In this document: positions 35,710 through 44,413 of the stretch, one piece after another | How the letters are laid out: every line of letters starts with the position of its first letter | How positions within the stretch are numbered: the first letter of the stretch is position 1 | Assembly: GCA_041399065.1 (NCBI GenBank) | Contig: JAWKTN010000006.1 | Span: 248,001 to 312,000 of the forward strand | Reading direction: 5' to 3' | Origin: JAGQPD01 sp020426865 | GTDB lineage: Bacteria > Planctomycetota > Planctomycetia > Pirellulales > Pirellulaceae | DNA: 64,000 bases | The notes under the pieces: generated by a model | The model's database searches: none | Seen by the model: only the letters and a program-made list of their open reading frames with translations | Told to the model about the DNA's origin: nothing | Position numbers and translations under genes: made by a program

Positions 35710-36985
35710 AGGCGATTGTCATCGGCAGTTGATGGAGTTGATTGCGTCGCGGCAGCCGGGGTGGGGATTGCCGCGAGAATTGTACTTGCAGGATCTTGTG
35801 TACGAGAGCGAGCTGGAGCGAATCTGGCGTGAGGACTGGTTGTTTGTCGGGCACACATGTGAGTTTCCCGAGCCGGGGGACTACCTGACGTTTTCGGTCG
35901 ATCAGGATTCGATTGTGGTGATTCGGGGTGACGATAGCGTGGCCAGAGCGTTCTACAATTTTTGTCGTCACCGCGGTACTTTGCTATGCGATCAGGCAAC
36001 CGGGCACGTCGGGCGGGTCGTGTGTCCCTATCATCAATGGACATTTGCTCGCGATGGCCACCTGGTGTCGTGTCGTGGCATGCACGATGACGTCGATCGT
36101 GGCGAGTTGTCGTTGCTTTCGGCACACGTGCAGGAAGTTGAAGGGCTGGTGTTTGTCTCGCTCGCCAAAGGGCAGCCGCCCGACTTTGAGCCGATGCGAA
36201 TTGCCTGTGGACCGCTGCTGAAACCTCAAGGGTTTTCCCGCGCGAAGGTTGCCAAGGTGGTTGAGTACGAAGTGCCAGCAAACTGGAAGATCGTTTGGGA
36301 AAATAATCGCGAATGCTATCACTGCAACGTGGGGCATCCGCAATACATCCGGGCCAACTTTGATCACTACAATGCGGACGACGCCACTCCCGCGATTCGT
36401 CAACGGATCGCCGACGCGGTGGCGCGTAGCGAAACCAAATGGGCCGCAGCTGGACTGGCCGTCAGTCACACCCAAACCGGCATGTGTCCGTTCCCTTCAC
36501 CAGGACCCCACGGTTGGTTTGCGGCAAATCGTACGGCGCTAACCGAAGGGTACGTCAGCGAAACAATGGATGGCAAACAAAAGGCACCGTTGATGGGCGA
36601 TTACCCGGACGCCGACGTCGGTACCCTCCGGATTCGCACGATGCCTAACTTTTGGAACCACTCCAGCTGCGATCACGGTGTTAGCACGAGACTTTTGCCG
36701 GCCGGTAAGTCGCAGACGAACATCCGCGTGACCTGGTTGGTCGAGGGCAATGCCCAGGAGGGACACGACTATCAATTGGCCGATATCATGCCGTTTTGGC
36801 AATTGACGTCCGAGCAAGATTGGGAGCTATGCCGTAAGGTACAGCAGGGGGTCAGCAGTTCACGCTATCGGCCGGGACCGTTTTCAACCTACAAGGAATA
36901 CAACGTGGACGCATTCGTAACGTGGTGCCTTCAACGCCTCGCGGGAGATGGTACCGGTGGCGAGCAACAAGGAGGAGCCATCTGA
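35693..36985 (+). CDS. Rieske-type aromatic/quaternary-amine oxygenase, large subunit
   Basis: A 430-residue oxygenase component. The Rieske [2Fe-2S] ligands are C91 and H93 (CRHRG) and C111 and H114 (CPYHQW). The mononuclear iron site is NNRECYHCNVGHPQY with H210 and H215, and E207 in the position that in CntA/GbcA-type enzymes bridges the two centres. Overall it resembles glycine-betaine and carnitine oxygenases more than toluene-type dioxygenases. No ferredoxin reductase gene is adjacent, so electrons must come from elsewhere. The ATG is preceded by GAGGAGACGGAGAC, and the stop shares one base with the FAD oxidoreductase start, indicating tight coupling. Confidence 0.9.
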   Translation: MSSGIEGDCHRQLMELIASRQPGWGLPRELYLQDLVYESELERIWREDWLFVGHTCEFPEPGDYLTFSVDQDSIVVIRGDDSVARAFYNFCRHRGTLLCDQATGHVGRVVCPYHQWTFARDGHLVSCRGMHDDVDRGELSLLSAHVQEVEGLVFVSLAKGQPPDFEPMRIACGPLLKPQGFSRAKVAKVVEYEVPANWKIVWENNRECYHCNVGHPQYIRANFDHYNADDATPAIRQRIADAVARSETKWAAAGLAVSHTQTGMCPFPSPGPHGWFAANRTALTEGYVSETMDGKQKAPLMGDYPDADVGTLRIRTMPNFWNHSSCDHGVSTRLLPAGKSQTNIRVTWLVEGNAQEGHDYQLADIMPFWQLTSEQDWELCRKVQQGVSSSRYRPGPFSTYKEYNVDAFVTWCLQRLAGDGTGGEQQGGAI

Positions 36986-38244
36986 TGACGCGAATTGACG
37001 GAGCGAAGATTGTGATTGTGGGTGGTGGCGCCGTGGGCTGCGGTGTCGCATTCAGTTTGGCGCGGGCTGGTCACAACGACGTGTTGCTACTGGAACGCGA
37101 GGCCAGTGTGGCAGCGGCGACGTCGGCGCAGGCAGCGGGATTGGTGGGGCAGGTGCGTAACTCACTGGAACGCACGCAGCTGGCGATGTGGTCGGTCAAG
37201 ACGTTCTCGGAGCTTGAGTTCGCGCCGGAAGCGGTTGGTCCGCGGAGCGCGAATGTGACGGCACGACCGTCATGGCGGCAGGTAGGATCGTTGCGTGTGG
37301 CCATGAACGACGAAAGGGCGGCCGAGTTCGCGCAGATGTTGCGGGTCGCCGATGAGGCCGGTCTGGAAGTTCACGAGATTAGTGCCGACGATGCCGCGAG
37401 CCGATGGCCGGGGATGGATTTTCGCTTAGCCACCCAAATCCTATGGTGCCCGACGGATGGCTACCTGCAACCATACGATCTGACGATGACTTATGCTGCA
37501 CACGCGAAAGCACACGGCGTGCGATTTCAAACAAGTTGTCTTGTGAAGGAAGTGCTGACCAGCGGCGGCCGCGTCGTCGGGATACGAACCGATCGTGGTG
37601 AAATTGAATGCGACACGGTGATCAACGCTGCTGGGGCTCATGCGTATCACTTGGCCAAGAGTGTCGGGATTGAGTTACCGATCGTGCCGGTGCGTCATGA
37701 ATTTTTTGTGACTGTGGCGGCCAGTGGTTTGCGGCCTGATCTGCCGGTGATTCGCATTCCCGACGCAACGTTGTATCTGCGGGCCGAAACCAATGCGCTA
37801 TTGTGTGGCGGTTGGGAACCGAGTGGGGTGTCGGCCGATCCTCGCGCGTTCAGCGTCGACGCGACCGCTCCGATGATTGAGCCAGATTGGGAAGTATTGG
37901 GACGATTCGCCGAGGAGCTGGCCCCATATTTCCCCACGGTCAATCAGTTAGGGATCCGCAATGTGTTCAAGGGCTGGCCGACATTCGTGCCGGACGGTCG
38001 ATTCATTATCGGTCCGAGTTGCCGACTGGAAGGATTTGTGATGGCCGGTGGTTGCAATGCCCACGGTGTCTCTGGATCTGCTGGAATTGGCCGGCACGTC
38101 GTAGAGTCGATGTTCGCGCCCGAGCCGTCCGAATATGTTCGCAGTCTGTCGCCGGATCGGTTCACCGAGGAGAGTTGGGAATGGGAATCGGCGCGACGGC
38201 AAGCGCAGCATGTCTATGAAACGTATTACTGTTTGGGGCATTGA
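36985..38244 (+). CDS. FAD-dependent amine oxidoreductase (DAO family)
   Basis: A 419-residue flavoprotein with the ADP-binding fingerprint IVIVGGGAVGCGVAFSLARAG, then the acidic strand end LLLERE and AATSAQAAGLVG. The C-terminus has GWPTFVPDGRFIIGPS and GFVMAGGCNAHGVSGSAGIG, typical of sarcosine/dimethylglycine dehydrogenases and glycine-oxidase relatives. It starts at an ATG overlapping the Rieske stop (TGATG) with GGAGGAG seven bases upstream. Together with the Rieske enzyme it suggests successive oxidative N-demethylations of a quaternary amine (betaine to dimethylglycine to sarcosine, or a related compound). The substrate is inferred from family only. Confidence 0.9.
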   Translation: MTRIDGAKIVIVGGGAVGCGVAFSLARAGHNDVLLLEREASVAAATSAQAAGLVGQVRNSLERTQLAMWSVKTFSELEFAPEAVGPRSANVTARPSWRQVGSLRVAMNDERAAEFAQMLRVADEAGLEVHEISADDAASRWPGMDFRLATQILWCPTDGYLQPYDLTMTYAAHAKAHGVRFQTSCLVKEVLTSGGRVVGIRTDRGEIECDTVINAAGAHAYHLAKSVGIELPIVPVRHEFFVTVAASGLRPDLPVIRIPDATLYLRAETNALLCGGWEPSGVSADPRAFSVDATAPMIEPDWEVLGRFAEELAPYFPTVNQLGIRNVFKGWPTFVPDGRFIIGPSCRLEGFVMAGGCNAHGVSGSAGIGRHVVESMFAPEPSEYVRSLSPDRFTEESWEWESARRQAQHVYETYYCLGH

Positions 38245-38254
38245 TCACGAAATC

Positions 38255-38297
38255 GGGCGCGAAATCGGCGTCCATGGCGCCCAATTGCGGTTTTTTT
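38255..38297 (+). terminator. Possible intrinsic terminator after the FAD oxidoreductase
   Basis: GGGCG (38255-38259) can pair with CGCCC (38278-38282), or an inner GGCG with CGCC, followed eight bases later by a run of seven T (38291-38297). It separates the amine-oxidation pair from hisH. Confidence 0.4.
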
Positions 38298-38382
38298 GAA
38301 CATCTTTGCCGCGTATGGTGTCTGAAGCGAGTGTTGGAGTCATTTTCTCTTGTTGCAGTAGTCGCTTGGGGAGTCGAAGCCG

Positions 38383-39024
38383 TTGATTGCGATCATAGAC
38401 TATCAGATGGGGAATCTTCGCAGCGTACAGAAGGGTTTCGAGCGGGTTGGGCATGAGGCTGTGGTGACCAATGATGCGGCAGTACTCGCCGCGGCGGAGA
38501 AGATTGTGTTGCCGGGGGTTGGAGCGTTTGGCGATGCGATGGCTGAAATTCGGCGACGCGATCTTGTGAGGCCGATCAGCGATGCGATTGCCGAGGGTAA
38601 GTCGTTTTTGGGGCTTTGCCTGGGGTTGCAGCTGCTGTTCGATGTCAGTTATGAGGGGGGGGAGCATGAGGGACTGGGGGTGATTCCAGGGAAGGTGATC
38701 CGGTTTGACTTGCCCGCGGGATGGAAGGTTCCCCACATGGGGTGGAATCAGGGACAATTGTTGCGGGACGCGCCGGTTCTACGGGGTATCGCGGATGATG
38801 CTCGGGACGGCCGTCCTTATTTCTATTTCGTGCATTCCTATTATGTTGTACCGGAAGATCCGCAGGTGACGTGTGTGCAAACGGAGTATGGTCTGCCGTT
38901 CTGTGCGATGATCTGGCGCGACAATCTCTATGCGACGCAGTTCCATCCGGAGAAGAGCCAGGCGAGCGGATTGCGGATTCTCAAGAATTTTGGAGATCTT
39001 CCGGTTCGCGCAGCTGCCGAGTAG
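38383..39024 (+). CDS. hisH: Imidazole glycerol phosphate synthase, glutaminase subunit
   Basis: Class I glutamine amidotransferase that feeds ammonia to HisF in histidine and AICAR formation. The catalytic Cys is in GLCLGLQ (C79), and the His-Glu pair is in QFHPEKS (H188, E190). PGVGAFGDAM and YFVHSYY are typical of HisH. The only start with proper length is a TTG at 38383 with a purine-rich GGGGAG about ten bases upstream. It has 213 residues, a little longer than E. coli HisH. HisA follows; hisF is not in the window. Confidence 0.97.
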   Translation: MIAIIDYQMGNLRSVQKGFERVGHEAVVTNDAAVLAAAEKIVLPGVGAFGDAMAEIRRRDLVRPISDAIAEGKSFLGLCLGLQLLFDVSYEGGEHEGLGVIPGKVIRFDLPAGWKVPHMGWNQGQLLRDAPVLRGIADDARDGRPYFYFVHSYYVVPEDPQVTCVQTEYGLPFCAMIWRDNLYATQFHPEKSQASGLRILKNFGDLPVRAAAE

Positions 39025-39037
39025 CGCGTGGCGGCTG

Positions 39038-39065
39038 GTCGTTGGCACTTGTCAGGGGCAACGAC
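39038..39065 (+). promoter_or_regulatory. 7-bp inverted repeat between hisH and hisA
   Basis: GTCGTTG and CAACGAC are exact inverse copies with 14 bases between them, 14 bases after the hisH stop. It may be a weak terminator or an mRNA-processing stem. No T-tract follows. Confidence 0.35.
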
Positions 39066-39169
39066 GTGTGGGATATTGCTTGTTTCCCATGAAGTTCTTG
39101 TTACGGAGCACGGGGCGGGCCGATCGGGCTGCCTGGTGAAAGTCGCCTACTGCGAGAGGATCGTTCGGC

Positions 39170-39883
39170 ATGCAGATCTGGCCCGCAATCGACCTGCGAG
39201 GGGGCAATTGTGTGCGGCTGCGGCAGGGGGACTATGGACGTGAGACGGTCTTCGACACCGATCCGGTGTCGGTAGCTCGACAATTTGCCGAGGCGGGAGC
39301 CGGCCATCTGCATTTGGTCGATCTCGATGGGGCGCGCGAGGGACGGGTCGTCAACGGTGAGGTGATTGCTGAGGTTGTCCGCGCGGTCCCCATGGTTTGT
39401 GAGCTAGGAGGGGGGATTCGCGATGAGGATTCGATTCGGCAGTTGCTCGAGTTGGGTTTGTCGCGCTTGGTGATTGGAACTCGAGCGTTGAAAGACTCCG
39501 AGTGGTTTGCCGCGATGTGCCATGCTTTCCCTGGAAAGCTTGTTTTGGGATTGGACGCGCGGGGTGGGCGAGTGGCAACCGATGGCTGGCTGGAGACCAG
39601 CGACCGCTCGGCATGTGAGATTGCCGTTGAGCTGAGCCAATTGCCGATGGCAGCCATTATCTACACGGACATTGCTACAGACGGAATGATGGCAGGCCCC
39701 AATGTGGCTGAAATGCAGCAGATGCAAGCGGCGGTTGATCTTCCGGTCGTCGCATCGGGAGGCGTGACTACGGTGTCGGATGTCATCCAGTTGGCAGCAA
39801 TTCCGATGGCCGGTGCGATCATTGGCCGTGCGTTGTACGAAGGGAAAATAACGATCGAAGAGGCAATCGCGGCCAGCAATTGA
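39170..39883 (+). CDS. hisA: ProFAR isomerase (HisA)
   Basis: TIM-barrel isomerase opening the ribose of ProFAR in histidine biosynthesis. Seen: the N-terminal catalytic Asp in IWPAIDLRGGNCVRL, LHLVDLDGA, ELGGGIRD, GTRALKD, VLGLDARGG, the second half IYTDIATDGMMAGPN and ASGGVTTVSD, and AIIGRALYEGKI. The 237 residues match the family. It follows hisH by 145 bases on the same strand, in a short his cluster without hisF. Confidence 0.97.
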   Translation: MQIWPAIDLRGGNCVRLRQGDYGRETVFDTDPVSVARQFAEAGAGHLHLVDLDGAREGRVVNGEVIAEVVRAVPMVCELGGGIRDEDSIRQLLELGLSRLVIGTRALKDSEWFAAMCHAFPGKLVLGLDARGGRVATDGWLETSDRSACEIAVELSQLPMAAIIYTDIATDGMMAGPNVAEMQQMQAAVDLPVVASGGVTTVSDVIQLAAIPMAGAIIGRALYEGKITIEEAIAASN

Positions 39884-39947
39884 AATCCTGTTCCAATGTT
39901 CTGATCCAACGTTTTTTCAACGTTTTGAAAGCTATCAGGAGATGAGA

Positions 39948-42038
39948 ATGACTAGAAACGTCGCGGACATTCGCAATATTGCTCTGGTGGGACACGGGTC
40001 GTCAGGAAAGACGACGCTCGCCGATCAAATTCTCGTGCGAACGGGTGCCGTAAACGCGAATCCAAATGTGGACGAGGGGACGAGCATCTGCGATTTCGAC
40101 GACGAGGAGAAGCATCATAAGTATTCGATCGAGGCCTCGATCACTCATTTCGAACACAGTGGCAAATTCTTCAATATGATCGATTGCCCGGGCTATCCGG
40201 ATCTGATTGGGCAGACAATCAGTGCGTTGCGCGCCGCCGACACCGCAATTGTCGCCATCGATGCCCACGCGGGAATCAAGGTCAACACCCGTCGCGTGTG
40301 GGCCGAGGCGACGAAGGCTGGTTGTGGTAAGGTGATTGTGATTACCAAGTTGGATACGGAAAACATCGATTTCCCCCATTTAATCGACACCATCAAGGAG
40401 GTTTTTGGCGCCGGTTGTGTACCGCTTAACGTGCCGATTGGCCACGGCCATGATTTAAAGGGTGTTGCCAGTACGTTGAAACTTGGCGGCGATGCCGCTG
40501 GAGCGCTGATCGATCCGGCAAGCATCAACGAGTCGTTGATTGAATCGATCATTGAAGTCGACGACGAGCTGATGGAAAAGTACTTCGAAGGTGAGGTTCC
40601 CAGTGACGAGCAGTTGGCCAGGTTGATGGTGCAAGCAATATCTGCGGGAACACTGACGCCGATCCTCTGCGTTTCGACTCGGACGAATGTGGGCGTCGCT
40701 GAACTGCTTGATTTTTTGGCAACCAGTGCTCTGCCACCGACAGCGATCACTCGGACGGGGACGAAGGACGGGGCCGAAGTGGAGGTCGTCGCGGATCCGG
40801 CTGGTCCGCTCGTAGCTCAAGTATTCAAGACCCGGATTGACCCTTTTGTGCAGAAGCTCAGCTACGTACGCGTCTATTCGGGGACCTTAAAGAAGGACGC
40901 TACGGTCGCGGCGACAGGTGCGAGGAAGGGAATCAAGGTTTCTCAGTTGTTGTCCGTGCAAGCCAACCAGACGCATGCTACCGATGCGGCGGGACCGGGA
41001 GAAATCGTGGCGATTGCGAAGTCCGAGGAATTACACACTGGCAGTTCGTTAGGCGACATTCGGCTGGCTGCTCTCGATTTCCCCCGCCCGATGGTGGGTT
41101 TGGCTGTGACACCAAAAAGTCGTGGCGACGAAGCGAAATTGTCGACCGCTCTGCACAAGATTACCGAAGAAGATAGTACCGTGCACGTTGACCACGATCC
41201 GGAAACCAAGGAGATGGTCCTGACCGGGATGAGCGAATTGCATTTGACTCTGCTACGCGAACGACTGAAACGGCGCGACAAAGTGGAAGTTGATACCCAC
41301 GAGCCGAAGATTCCGTATCGGGAAACCATCCAAGGGAATGCCGAAGGTTCGTATCGTCACAAGAAGCAATCGGGCGGTAGTGGCCAATTTGCGGAAGTGC
41401 ATATCCGAATGTACCCCTTCCCCGAGGGGACGGCCGTAGAGGATTTTGCGACCAAAGAGCGATTTCCCAGCCTCAAGAGCACGCACTATCACGAACATGG
41501 AAACTTCCTGTGGGTCGACTCGGTGGTTGGCGGGTCCATTCCCGGCAATTTTATGCCAGCAATTGAAAAAGGGTTTTTGGAACGATTGAAACAGGGGGTA
41601 ATTGCCGGTTTCCCAATCCAAAACGTTTGTGCCGAAGTGCATTTCGGCAAAGACCATCCGGTCGACAGCAACGAAACGGCGTTTCGTATTGCCGGCAGCC
41701 GCGTCTTCTCGGAGGTTTTTCAGAAGGCCCGCCCGACGCTGTTGGAGCCGGTGGTGAATCTGCATATTACCGTTCCCGCGGGAAACGTCGGTGACGTCAG
41801 CAGCGACCTATCCGGACGAAGAGGGCAGATGGTCGGCATGGAGTCCGCCGGAGGCGGGATGACTACGGTCGAGGCTCGCGCACCGCTGTCGGAGGTCTCC
41901 ACCTACGCTCGCACATTGTCCAGTATGACCGGTGGGCAGGGAAGTTATACGATGGAATTTAGCCACTACGATATCGTGCCACCTAACGTGCAACAAGACA
42001 TTCTTTCGAAAGTCAAGTTGCGGGAAGAGGAAGAGTAA
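39948..42038 (+). CDS. Elongation factor G-like GTPase (second, divergent EF-G type)
   Basis: A 696-residue translational GTPase with all EF-G domains, but with G-motifs unlike canonical FusA: G1 GHGSSGKTT (usually AHIDAGKTT), G3 DCPGYPD (usually DTPGHVD) and G4 TKLD where NKMD is usual. Domain II (FKTRIDPFVQKLSYVRVYSG), domain IV (YRHKKQSGGSGQFAEVHI) and domain V (LEPVVNLHITVPAGNVGDVSSDLSGRRGQMVG) are intact. It belongs with the EF-G-like paralogues that accompany a regular FusA in many bacteria; some act in ribosome recycling, others have no assigned task. The ATG at 39948 has AGGAG six bases upstream; the ATG at 39942 touches it. Confidence 0.93.
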   Translation: MTRNVADIRNIALVGHGSSGKTTLADQILVRTGAVNANPNVDEGTSICDFDDEEKHHKYSIEASITHFEHSGKFFNMIDCPGYPDLIGQTISALRAADTAIVAIDAHAGIKVNTRRVWAEATKAGCGKVIVITKLDTENIDFPHLIDTIKEVFGAGCVPLNVPIGHGHDLKGVASTLKLGGDAAGALIDPASINESLIESIIEVDDELMEKYFEGEVPSDEQLARLMVQAISAGTLTPILCVSTRTNVGVAELLDFLATSALPPTAITRTGTKDGAEVEVVADPAGPLVAQVFKTRIDPFVQKLSYVRVYSGTLKKDATVAATGARKGIKVSQLLSVQANQTHATDAAGPGEIVAIAKSEELHTGSSLGDIRLAALDFPRPMVGLAVTPKSRGDEAKLSTALHKITEEDSTVHVDHDPETKEMVLTGMSELHLTLLRERLKRRDKVEVDTHEPKIPYRETIQGNAEGSYRHKKQSGGSGQFAEVHIRMYPFPEGTAVEDFATKERFPSLKSTHYHEHGNFLWVDSVVGGSIPGNFMPAIEKGFLERLKQGVIAGFPIQNVCAEVHFGKDHPVDSNETAFRIAGSRVFSEVFQKARPTLLEPVVNLHITVPAGNVGDVSSDLSGRRGQMVGMESAGGGMTTVEARAPLSEVSTYARTLSSMTGGQGSYTMEFSHYDIVPPNVQQDILSKVKLREEEE

Positions 42039-42042
42039 AGCC

Positions 42043-42975
42043 ATGCTACAAACCCGTTCGTCGTCAGCTGTTCCGACGTTGGCGACTCCCGAAACAGCGC
42101 AACCCTTGCGCATCTATTGGCGCTACCTAATTGCGTTGTCAGTGATCCACTTGTTGGCACTGTTTGCTCTGGTGCCGGCGCTGTTTTCATGGTCCGGCTT
42201 GATCCTGGCGATACTGGGCCATTTCACGTTTGGAATGCTCGGAATCACGGTCGGTTATCACCGCTTGCTGACGCATCAGGGATTTACTTGTCCGAAGTGG
42301 TTTGAGCACACGTTGGCGATTCTGGGAATCTGTTGTCTGCAGGATTCGCCCGCACGCTGGGTGGCGATCCATCGGATCCATCATCAGTACTCCGACGAAC
42401 AACCTGATCCGCACTCGCCGCTGGTGAACTTCCTTTGGGGACACGTCGGATGGCTTGTCTTCGTCAATCGTGACTATCGCGACGTGAACCAATTCGAACG
42501 CTACGTGCGCGACCTCCTGAAGGATCCCTTTTATCTGAACCTCGAGCGTAACGGCATTTGGCTATTGGTCTACGTGGGGCACGCCGTGTTGTTCTACGTT
42601 GCTGGGTTTCTGGTCGGTTGGTTGGGGCAGGGGAGTGTTGCTGGCGGAGTTTGGTTGGGGACGAGTTGGTTAGTATGGGCCGTGTTTGTGCGGACGGTAT
42701 TTGTGTTGCATGGCACGTGGGCGGTGAACTCCGTCGGCCACATCTGGGGATACCAGAATTACGCCACCGGTGACAATAGCAAGAATAACGCTCTGGTTGC
42801 CCTCCTTTCCCACGGTGAGGGGTGGCATAACAACCACCACGCCGATCAGCGAAGTGCCCGCCACGGACATCGCTGGTGGGAATTTGACATGTCGTGGTGG
42901 GTGATTCGGGGCTTGGAAGCGGTGGGGATTGCGCGCAATGTTGTGGAACCGAAAAACCAGCAGATAATGTCCTAA
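42043..42975 (+). CDS. Fatty acid desaturase (acyl-CoA delta-9 type)
   Basis: A 310-residue integral-membrane di-iron enzyme introducing a cis double bond in acyl chains. The three histidine boxes are present: GYHRLLTH, HRIHHQYSD and HNNHHAD, with two pairs of hydrophobic segments around them. WGYQNYATGDNSKNN is also typical of the stearoyl-CoA desaturase-like group. The stop of the EF-G-like gene is only four bases before this ATG, so the two are co-transcribed, with the purine-rich end GAAGAGGAAGAG serving as the ribosome binding site. Confidence 0.95.
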   Translation: MLQTRSSSAVPTLATPETAQPLRIYWRYLIALSVIHLLALFALVPALFSWSGLILAILGHFTFGMLGITVGYHRLLTHQGFTCPKWFEHTLAILGICCLQDSPARWVAIHRIHHQYSDEQPDPHSPLVNFLWGHVGWLVFVNRDYRDVNQFERYVRDLLKDPFYLNLERNGIWLLVYVGHAVLFYVAGFLVGWLGQGSVAGGVWLGTSWLVWAVFVRTVFVLHGTWAVNSVGHIWGYQNYATGDNSKNNALVALLSHGEGWHNNHHADQRSARHGHRWWEFDMSWWVIRGLEAVGIARNVVEPKNQQIMS

Positions 42976-43332
42976 ACTTTCTTCGCCCGTTGCGCCGAAG
43001 AGAAAGAAGACGGTTGAATCGAACGCTAGCATTGCGTAAGATTCAAAACGACGTTGCAGCGGGCAGGCAGCTGCTCACCGGCGTCCGACCGTTTGAACCG
43101 GACGCGCGTCCCTCCTAGGCCCTTTCCAACTCGAACATGCTCATGTCGCGATACGCTTCGACCTGCACCTGTATTTGCCCGGCCTAGCTTGGCCGGACCC
43201 TCTGCGTAAAGCGCCGTGACCGATTCTCTCTGCCGGTGTTCGAACAGTATGTCGCCATACGATTTGGCCCACGCCGCCCAAAGAGGCTGACAGGTTTCTG
43301 CGATACGATACTAACCCCGACGGACAACGCAA
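42976..43332. other. Structured intergenic region between the desaturase and cysE
   Basis: No gene is seen. Three possible stems are visible. CTTTCTTCG (42977-42985) with CGAAGAGAAAG (42996-43006) has a two-base bulge and starts one base after the desaturase stop. GCGTCCG (43081-43087) pairs perfectly with CGGACGC (43099-43105), and CCGGCC (43179-43184) with GGCCGG (43191-43196). The first is placed like a terminator but lacks a U-run. The others lie in the cysE leader and could be regulatory. Confidence 0.45.
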
Positions 43333-44301
43333 ATGGCCACCGACTTTCGACTGAAAGAAGACCTTCCTTCGCTCACTAAAGAGATTGTTGACACGTACGC
43401 TCAGATTGGGACGATCAATCATTTGGGGCATTGTCCGTTGCCGAAGTACGACGTCGTGGTTGATATTCTGGATGACTTGAAGGACATCATCTATCCCGGC
43501 TATCGACGTCGCGAGGGGTTGCATCTGGGCAATATCACCTACCATGTTGGTGACCTGGTGGACGGTTTGCACGATAAACTGACCGAACAGATTGCCCGCG
43601 CGTTGCGACATGAGGAGCGTCTTGCGAAGGAGGTCGACCCGTGCGAAGAGCCGCTGGACCATGAAGCGAAGGGGCAGGCGATAGCGATTCAGTTCTTGCG
43701 TGATCTTCCGGCCTTGCGACGGCTTCTTGCTACCGACGTTCAAGCGGCATACGATGGTGACCCCGCATGCCGTAGCCTTGACGAAGTCATTTTTTGCTAT
43801 CCGGGGCTGGACGCGATCACGGTCTATCGCATCGCCCACAGTCTTTTGCGACTGGGGGTCCCGTTTATCCCGCGGATGATGACCGAATGGGCTCACCGCC
43901 AGACCGGTATCGATATCCATCCTGGTGCGAATATCGGACGGCACTTCTTTATTGATCACGGCACCGGCGTGGTTGTCGGCGAGACGTGCGAAATTGGCGA
44001 ACATGTCAAGTTGTATCAGGGTGTGACGCTGGGGGCGCTCAGCTTCGACACGGATGGCGATGGGAATCTGGTGCGAGGGGCGAAACGCCATCCCACGATT
44101 GAGGATCGAGTCGTGATTTATGCCAACGCAACGGTGTTGGGGGGGAAGACAGTCGTCGGACACCACTCTGTTATTGGCTCCAGTGTTTGGTTAACGCACA
44201 GCGTCGAGCCACGAACGACCGTGATCCTGGAGAAACCCCGGTTACGGATGCGGGCGGATACGCCCGACGAAATGCGCCCGGAATTGAATTACCAAATCTG
44301 A
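43333..44301 (+). CDS. cysE: Serine O-acetyltransferase
   Basis: Makes O-acetylserine from serine and acetyl-CoA for cysteine synthesis. An N-terminal helical part (about 1-190) is followed by left-handed beta-helix hexapeptide repeats: GIDIHPGANIGRHFFIDHGT (catalytic Asp-His region), GVVVGETCEIGEHVKLYQGV, TLGA and KRHPTIEDRVVIYANATVLG. At 322 residues it is longer than E. coli CysE (273); the extended N-terminus resembles the longer bacterial EpsC/SrpH-like forms. The start context is weak (CAACGCAA before the ATG), but no better start precedes it. Confidence 0.95.
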   Translation: MATDFRLKEDLPSLTKEIVDTYAQIGTINHLGHCPLPKYDVVVDILDDLKDIIYPGYRRREGLHLGNITYHVGDLVDGLHDKLTEQIARALRHEERLAKEVDPCEEPLDHEAKGQAIAIQFLRDLPALRRLLATDVQAAYDGDPACRSLDEVIFCYPGLDAITVYRIAHSLLRLGVPFIPRMMTEWAHRQTGIDIHPGANIGRHFFIDHGTGVVVGETCEIGEHVKLYQGVTLGALSFDTDGDGNLVRGAKRHPTIEDRVVIYANATVLGGKTVVGHHSVIGSSVWLTHSVEPRTTVILEKPRLRMRADTPDEMRPELNYQI

Positions 44302-44413
44302 TACACTTCCACGTCGTTGCTTGGCGATAGTGGGGCTGGCAGCTTTCGGCCCCAGCGGCTATGCTCGGCGTACCCGCGTTCCGATCGGCCATGCTATTTA
44401 GACGGTTTGCCTT

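Noticed and set aside
43141..44166. Minus-strand frame of 341 codons over cysE
   Set aside because: Antisense to a full serine acetyltransferase; no recognisable motif.
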